64,000 nt of DNA, from the NCBI GenBank assembly GCA_013141415.1, contig JABFQY010000003.1:395729-459728 (forward strand), given 5' to 3'. Origin of the DNA: Kiritimatiellaceae bacterium (GTDB taxonomy: Bacteria > Verrucomicrobiota > Kiritimatiellia > Kiritimatiellales > Tichowtungiaceae). A program made the position numbers and the translations under genes. This document shows positions 59,520-64,000 of this stretch, piece by piece. The stretch's first letter is position 1. The number at the start of each line of letters is the position of its first letter. The notes under the pieces were generated by a model. It was not told where the DNA came from. It made no database searches and was given only the letters and a program-made list of their open reading frames with translations.

Positions 59520-60785
59520 ATGAAAAACATTTCATCCTCCGCTTACGAAACGGCCCGGTCTCAATACAATGAATGGGGCATCGATACTGAAAAGGCTATT
59601 CAAGCCTCACTTAAAACTCCGATTTCTCTGCACTGCTGGCAGGTCGATGACAACGTAGGTTTCGAATCGCAGGAAGGCATCAGCGGCGGCGGAATTCTGG
59701 CGACTGGAAATTACCCCGGCCGGGCGCGTAACGGTGCCGAAGCCCGGGCGGATTTAGAAAAAGCCATTTCGTTGATCCCCGGCATCCAGCGGGTCAATGT
59801 GCATTCCTACTACGCGGAATTCGAAGACGGATTCGTCGATCGCGACCGGCTGGAACCAAAGCACTTTCAGCGCTGGATGGACTGGGCGAAAAAACAGGGC
59901 ATCAGTCTGGACTTCAATCCCAGTTTTCATGCGCACCCCAAAGCCAATGACGGCTACACGCTGTCCCATCAGGACAAAGATATCCGGAATTTCTGGATCG
60001 AACACGGCAAGCGCGCCCGCAAAATCGCCGAAGCCATGGCCAAAGCTCAAGGAACTCCCTGCAGCCTCAACTTCTGGGTTCCGGACGGGTGCAAAGATAT
60101 TCCGGCCGACCGCTGGTCTCCGCGCCGCCGTCTGGCAGAATCCTACGATGCCATTTTTTCCGACACGTCGATTGATAACAATCTCTGCGTCGATTTCGTC
60201 GAAAGCAAACTCTTCGGCATCGGCAGCGAAGAATATGTAGTCGGCTCCAGCGAGTTTTACACCCTGTACGCACAAAGCCGTGGAAAAGGTCTGTGCATGG
60301 ACATGGGCCACTACCACCCGACCGAAGGCATTCACGATAAGATTTCAAGCCAGCTGATGGCGCAGAAGAGACTGCTCCTGCATGTGAGCCGTCCGATCCG
60401 CTGGGATTCCGACCATGTGGTCATTTTCAACGATGATCTGAAGAGCGTCTTCCTTGAAATCCAGCGCGGCGATGCTTGGGATAAAGTCACCGTCGCACTC
60501 GACTTCTTCGACGCCAGCATTAATCGGGTCGGAGCCTACGTCATCGGAACCCGCGCCACCCGCAAAGCGATCCTGTATGCACAACTTGACCCGTCATCCA
60601 AATTGAATGAGTACGAGGCCTGCGGTCGGAATACCGAACGTCTGGCTTTAATGGAAGAATTTAAAACCATGCCGTTCGCAGCGGTCTGGGATGAACTCTG
60701 CCGCCGCGCAAACGTTCCGGTCGGAACCGCATGGATTCAGGAAATGGTGTCCTATGAAAAAACGGTTCAGTCAAAACGGGGATAA
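59520..60785 (+). CDS. rhaA: L-rhamnose isomerase
   Basis: A 421-residue protein; E. coli RhaA has 419. Nearly full-length similarity is apparent from HCWQVDDNVGFE, GGGILATGNYPGRARNG, DFNPSFHAHPKANDGYTLSH (carrying metal-site residues), NFWVPDGCKDIPADRWSPR, CVDFVESKLFGIGSEEYVVG, MDMGHYHPTEGIHDK and FDASINRVGAYVIGTRA. It converts L-rhamnose to L-rhamnulose with a divalent metal in the cytoplasm. The ATG at 59520 is preceded by AGGAAAGGAA; an ATG eight codons earlier at 59496 is also in frame but has no ribosome site. It opens a plus-strand operon with an SDR, a PHP-like protein and a zinc alcohol dehydrogenase. Confidence 0.96.
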   Translation: MKNISSSAYETARSQYNEWGIDTEKAIQASLKTPISLHCWQVDDNVGFESQEGISGGGILATGNYPGRARNGAEARADLEKAISLIPGIQRVNVHSYYAEFEDGFVDRDRLEPKHFQRWMDWAKKQGISLDFNPSFHAHPKANDGYTLSHQDKDIRNFWIEHGKRARKIAEAMAKAQGTPCSLNFWVPDGCKDIPADRWSPRRRLAESYDAIFSDTSIDNNLCVDFVESKLFGIGSEEYVVGSSEFYTLYAQSRGKGLCMDMGHYHPTEGIHDKISSQLMAQKRLLLHVSRPIRWDSDHVVIFNDDLKSVFLEIQRGDAWDKVTVALDFFDASINRVGAYVIGTRATRKAILYAQLDPSSKLNEYEACGRNTERLALMEEFKTMPFAAVWDELCRRANVPVGTAWIQEMVSYEKTVQSKRG

Positions 60786-60804
60786 TCTAAAAAGATAAAC
60801 GGCC

Positions 60805-61614
60805 ATGAATGACTGGTTAAATTTAGAAGATAAAGTCGTCATCGTTACCGGCGGAGCCTCAGGAATCGGTAAAGCCTGCTGTGAAGAATTCGCCGCCTGC
60901 GGCGCTCATGTCGTCATTGCCGACGTCACCGAAGAGTCCGGTAAAAAAGCCGCAGCCTCCCTGCCCGGCAATACGCTGTTCGTCAAAACCGACGTCACAT
61001 CCAAAGCCAGCGTGGATGCTCTGGTCGCCGCAGTAGTCGCCAAATACGGCAGGCTCGACATTCTCGTCAACAACGCCGGAATCAACATTCCGCGCCTGCT
61101 GGTCGATCCGGCCGGTAAAGAAGAACTAACCGAAGCCGTCTGGGACAAAGTTGTCGCGATCAATATGAAAGGCATCTTTTTTTGTGCGCAGGCCGCCGCC
61201 CGCGTCATGCTCAAGCAGGAAAGCAAAGGTGTGATCATCAACATGGCGTCTGAATCCGGATCCGAAGGTTCGGAAGGCCAGAGCGTTTACGCCGCCACCA
61301 AAGGCGCAACCTACAACATGACCCGCTCGTGGGCCAAAGAACTTGGCAAACTCGGCGTACGCGTCGTCGGTGTGGCGCCCGGCATTCTCGAAGCAACCGG
61401 TCTGCGTTCCGAAGAATATGAACGTGCCCTCGCCTATACCCGCGGACAAACTGTCGAACAAATGCGCGCCAACTATTCCGAGAAATCGATTCCGCTTCAG
61501 CGCTCCGGAAAACTGAGCGAAGTTGCCAACACCGTCTGCTTCCTCGCCTCGGAGCGCGGCGGCTACATCCACGGCACCGTTGTCAACGTCTCCGGCGGAA
61601 AATCCCGCGCTTAA
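60805..61614 (+). CDS. Short-chain dehydrogenase/reductase (sugar or sugar-phosphate type)
   Basis: A 269-residue classical SDR. It has VTGGASGIGKACCEE (nucleotide site), VNNAGINIP, the catalytic Ser in MASESGSEGSEGQ, the YAATKG Tyr/Lys pair and PGILEATGLRSEEYE. The pattern is like sorbitol-6-phosphate 2-dehydrogenase and the SDR half of rhamnulose-phosphate aldolase/lactaldehyde dehydrogenase fusions. It follows rhaA by 19 bp, so it should oxidise or reduce an intermediate of rhamnose breakdown. Which one cannot be told from sequence. Confidence 0.85.
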   Translation: MNDWLNLEDKVVIVTGGASGIGKACCEEFAACGAHVVIADVTEESGKKAAASLPGNTLFVKTDVTSKASVDALVAAVVAKYGRLDILVNNAGINIPRLLVDPAGKEELTEAVWDKVVAINMKGIFFCAQAAARVMLKQESKGVIINMASESGSEGSEGQSVYAATKGATYNMTRSWAKELGKLGVRVVGVAPGILEATGLRSEEYERALAYTRGQTVEQMRANYSEKSIPLQRSGKLSEVANTVCFLASERGGYIHGTVVNVSGGKSRA

Positions 61615-61634
61615 TACAGAAAGGTTTTTTCATC

Positions 61635-62987
61635 ATGAGTTTCCAAGCCTTGGAAAAACAACTCGACTCCTTTGATCCGGCGAAACGTCTTGAAGCACTA
61701 AAAACACTGATCACTACCGGGCCTGCGCCCGCTGCCACCGGTGAGAATGTCAACATGCACATTCACACCTTCTTTTCTTACAATGCCGAAAACTGGTCGC
61801 CCTCGCACGTTGCCTGGGGCTGCCGCCAAAAAGGCCTTTATTCTGCCGGTATCATTGACTTCGATGTCATCGACGGCATGGATGAGTTCTTTCACGCAGG
61901 TGAACTGCTCGGGCTGCGCACCAACGTCGGCGTCGAAACCCGCGTTTTTTACCGCGAGTACGCTGACAAGGAGATCGACTCTCCCGGCGAACCCGGTGTG
62001 CATTACATCGACGCCGTCGGCTTCACCAAACATTTTCCGAAAGGTTCGCCGCAGGCCGTCACGCTGGCCGCTTACCGGCAGAATGCGCAGAACCGCAATA
62101 TCGCGCTTGTCGGACGCATCAATCCGCATGTTCCGGATATCGCGATTAACTACACTACCGATGTTCTCCCGCTGGTTCCGACCGGTAGCGCGACGGAGCG
62201 CCACATCATCGCCGCCTACGTCAATAAATCGCTTCAGAAATTTGCCGGCGAACAACTCATCGCCTACTGGGCCGAACTGCTCGGTATGGACAAAGAAAAA
62301 GCCGCCGCTCTGATCAAAGACCGCCCAACGATGGAAGATAAAGTCCGCTCCAAACTGGCCAAGCGCGGCGGCTTCGGCTACGAGCAGCCGAGCGAAAAAA
62401 CGTTCCCGCTGATGGAAGATTTCTGTGCGTGGGTCAAATCGTGTGACGCCATCCCGATGGAATCATGGCTCGATGGAACCAGCGCTGGTGAAAAAGATGC
62501 CAAAGCAATTCTAGAATGTTCCGTTTCAAAAGGCACACAGTGCTTCAGCATTGTGCCGGATCGCAACTGGAACATTAAGGATGCGGATCAGAAGGCCGTA
62601 AAAGTCGCCAACCTCCGGAAAGTGGTGCAGCTCTGCGACGCAATGGATCTGCCGATCAACATCGGCACCGAAATGAACAAAGGCGGGCTCCCCTTCGTGG
62701 ACGATCTGTCCGGCCCAGTGCTGAGCGAATTCAAGCAAAGCTTCATCCGTGGCGCACAGATTCTCGTCGGTCACGCTATCTGCGCCCGTTTCGCCGATTT
62801 CGCCTACGTCAGCGATTCCGCAGTCAGCGAATTTAAAACCCGCAAAGCGCGTAATGACTTCTTCGCCGCCGTCGGCGCGCTGCCGCCGGTTGACGCACGA
62901 ATCGGCAACGCGTTACGCGCACTCGGAACCAAAGCCGCACACGGCATTATTTTTGATTCAGTCAAAACCGGCTCATGGAAAATTTAA
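61635..62987 (+). CDS. PHP-domain-like metal-dependent protein in rhamnose operon
   Basis: A 450-residue protein with a PHP-like opening after a 38-residue lead: NMHIHTFFSYNAENW matches the HxH motif. GLYSAGIIDFDVIDGMDEF follows where AxTDH-like sequence is expected, so the second motif has changed. Later motifs are VGRINPHVP, ESWLDGTSAGE and INIGTEMNKGGLPFVDDL. PHP proteins are phosphoesterases or histidinol-phosphatase-like. It is 20 bp after the SDR gene and 10 bp before the alcohol dehydrogenase. The operon has no visible RhaB kinase or RhaD aldolase, so this protein may take a step specific to a variant route. The reaction is unknown. Confidence 0.68.
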   Translation: MSFQALEKQLDSFDPAKRLEALKTLITTGPAPAATGENVNMHIHTFFSYNAENWSPSHVAWGCRQKGLYSAGIIDFDVIDGMDEFFHAGELLGLRTNVGVETRVFYREYADKEIDSPGEPGVHYIDAVGFTKHFPKGSPQAVTLAAYRQNAQNRNIALVGRINPHVPDIAINYTTDVLPLVPTGSATERHIIAAYVNKSLQKFAGEQLIAYWAELLGMDKEKAAALIKDRPTMEDKVRSKLAKRGGFGYEQPSEKTFPLMEDFCAWVKSCDAIPMESWLDGTSAGEKDAKAILECSVSKGTQCFSIVPDRNWNIKDADQKAVKVANLRKVVQLCDAMDLPINIGTEMNKGGLPFVDDLSGPVLSEFKQSFIRGAQILVGHAICARFADFAYVSDSAVSEFKTRKARNDFFAAVGALPPVDARIGNALRALGTKAAHGIIFDSVKTGSWKI

Positions 62988-62997
62988 AAGGAGAACA

Positions 62998-64000
62998 ATG
63001 AAAGCTGCATTGGTTAAAGGAAAAGGGATTGTTGAAGTCGGCGAAGTTCCGACGCCGTCGCCCAAAGCGGGTGAAGTTCTATTGAAAGTCGATGCCTGCG
63101 CGCTGTGCGGCACCGACCAGCGCGTACTGCGCGGCGAAAAAGCGATTTCTGTTCAAATCATCGGGCACGAAATTGCCGGAACGGTCGTCGAACTCGGCGC
63201 GGGAGTTACCGGCGTTAAGGTCGGCGGACGTTACGCAATTCAGGCGGTCATCGGATGCGGCCACTGCCCGCCCTGCAAAGCGAACCGTCAGAACCTGTGT
63301 GACAACACATTTAAAGCAATCGGCTATGCATTTAACGGCGGCTTTGCCGAATACATGATTATGCCAAAAGCCGGCGTTGATCAGGGCTGCCTGATTCCGA
63401 TTCCTGACAGCATGTCCGCCGAAGTCGGCACTCTGCTTGAACCGCTCAGCTGCTCAGTCAACGGTCTGCGCTGCATGCCGATTGAAGAAATGGACACTGT
63501 TGTCATTTTCGGCGCGGGCGTCATCGGCGTTCTCAACGCGCTGGTAGCTCATGCGCGCGGCGCCAAGGAAGTGATTGTGATGAACCGCACTCAGCCGCGA
63601 CTCGATATCATCAAAAAACTCGGCCTGCCGGTTGACCACATCGTCAATCTGGAAGAAAACGATCCGGTCGAATGGATTCGCAAGCACACTAACGGCGTCG
63701 GTGCCGGTGCGGTAATTCTTTCCGCTTCGGAAAAAGCGCTCGTACCGATCGGTATGCAAATGCTCCGCCGCGACGGACATCTTTCGCTCTTTGCCGGAAT
63801 GAATAAAGAAGCTCCGATGGAGCCTCTCAATGTCAATCTGATCCACTACGATGAACTCCACCTGCATGGTGCCAACAGCTCCGTCCGGCGCGACTATATC
63901 GAAGCGGCGGAAATGCTCACCGACGGACGGGTTGACGGTAATTCGCTGATCACTCATACATTCAAACTGGCTGACTTCAAAGAAGCGATGGCCACCCAGC
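62998..64000 (+). CDS. Zinc-dependent medium-chain alcohol dehydrogenase, C-terminus beyond window
   Basis: The frame starts at the ATG at 62998 with AAAAGGAG just upstream and is still open at the window end, 334 codons in. The pattern is sorbitol/threonine-dehydrogenase-like. The catalytic zinc site is ACALCGTDQRV and IIGHEIAGTV, the structural zinc site CGHCPPCKANRQNLC (four Cys), and the NAD site VVIFGAGVIGVLNA. It is the fourth gene of the rhamnose operon. Such enzymes oxidise polyols or keto-sugars. Typical length is 340-350 residues, so little is missing. Confidence 0.9.
   Translation, partial: MKAALVKGKGIVEVGEVPTPSPKAGEVLLKVDACALCGTDQRVLRGEKAISVQIIGHEIAGTVVELGAGVTGVKVGGRYAIQAVIGCGHCPPCKANRQNLCDNTFKAIGYAFNGGFAEYMIMPKAGVDQGCLIPIPDSMSAEVGTLLEPLSCSVNGLRCMPIEEMDTVVIFGAGVIGVLNALVAHARGAKEVIVMNRTQPRLDIIKKLGLPVDHIVNLEENDPVEWIRKHTNGVGAGAVILSASEKALVPIGMQMLRRDGHLSLFAGMNKEAPMEPLNVNLIHYDELHLHGANSSVRRDYIEAAEMLTDGRVDGNSLITHTFKLADFKEAMATQ

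Noticed and set aside
1-64000. CRISPR array, tRNA or rRNA genes
   Set aside because: No regularly spaced repeats or cloverleaf-like sequences were noticed while reading both strands.

Overview
The window reads as a chromosomal carbohydrate-catabolism region of a Gram-negative bacterium of the PVC group, most likely a Kiritimatiellota (Pontiella-like) or closely related Lentisphaerota/Verrucomicrobiota strain. This is inferred from content: a secreted protein with a PEP-CTERM sorting tail, three type I sulfatases, many secreted multi-domain glycan-active proteins, four uroporphyrinogen-decarboxylase-superfamily paralogs, a mannosylglycerate-hydrolase/GH63-like enzyme and no SusC/SusD pairs. 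No rRNA, tRNA, CRISPR array or intact mobile element was seen.

Layout. (i) 1-11.7 kb, minus strand: a truncated secreted protein, a GH57 glycosidase, two paralogous right-handed beta-helix (GH141-like) proteins, a GPH-type sugar symporter, a Gfo/Idh/MocA oxidoreductase and a DUF3604 PHP-type protein, with a divergent SGNH hydrolase at 11.8-13.0 kb. (ii) 13.0-24.0 kb, minus strand: a tight ten-gene operon (Fe-dependent alcohol dehydrogenase, TauE/SafE exporter, split transketolase N and C halves, second TauE/SafE exporter, M24-peptidase-like protein, RpiB/LacAB isomerase, class II aldolase, FucI/AraA-fold isomerase, GH116-like glycosidase), with a divergent ROK repressor at 24.1-25.3 kb. This set resembles the transketolase-type sulfoglycolysis cluster (split transketolase plus RpiB-like isomerase plus TauE exporter) but carries extra, unexplained enzymes; it is the best candidate for an undescribed system here. 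(iii) A transposase relic at 25.3-25.5 kb. (iv) 25.5-50.5 kb: URO-D-family proteins, three sulfatases, a GH63-like enzyme, a sialate-O-acetylesterase-like protein, several secreted proteins sharing one roughly 200-residue beta-sandwich module, a GH65-phosphorylase/beta-phosphoglucomutase fusion and a XylR-type regulator. (v) 50.6-56.9 kb, plus strand: GH78-like rhamnosidase, a URO-D-like protein and a GH42-like secreted protein. (vi) 56.9-64.0 kb: a second acetylesterase, an AraC regulator and a divergent L-rhamnose operon (rhaA, SDR, PHP-like protein, zinc alcohol dehydrogenase, the last cut by the window end).

How it may fit together. Secreted sulfatases, esterases and beta-helix enzymes would strip and cut a sulfated, acetylated, rhamnose-containing polysaccharide. 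Cytoplasmic GH65, GH78, GH116 and GH57 enzymes would finish oligosaccharides taken up by a symporter, and rhamnose would enter the RhaA route. A conserved roughly 40-bp sequence, with cores CATTAAA and ATACG on a common spacing, sits 60-130 bp upstream of six transcription units between 26 and 51 kb, in the same orientation each time. It looks like the operator of one regulon, probably that of the XylR-type protein encoded in the middle of it. All functions are deduced by reading the sequence; no database search was run.
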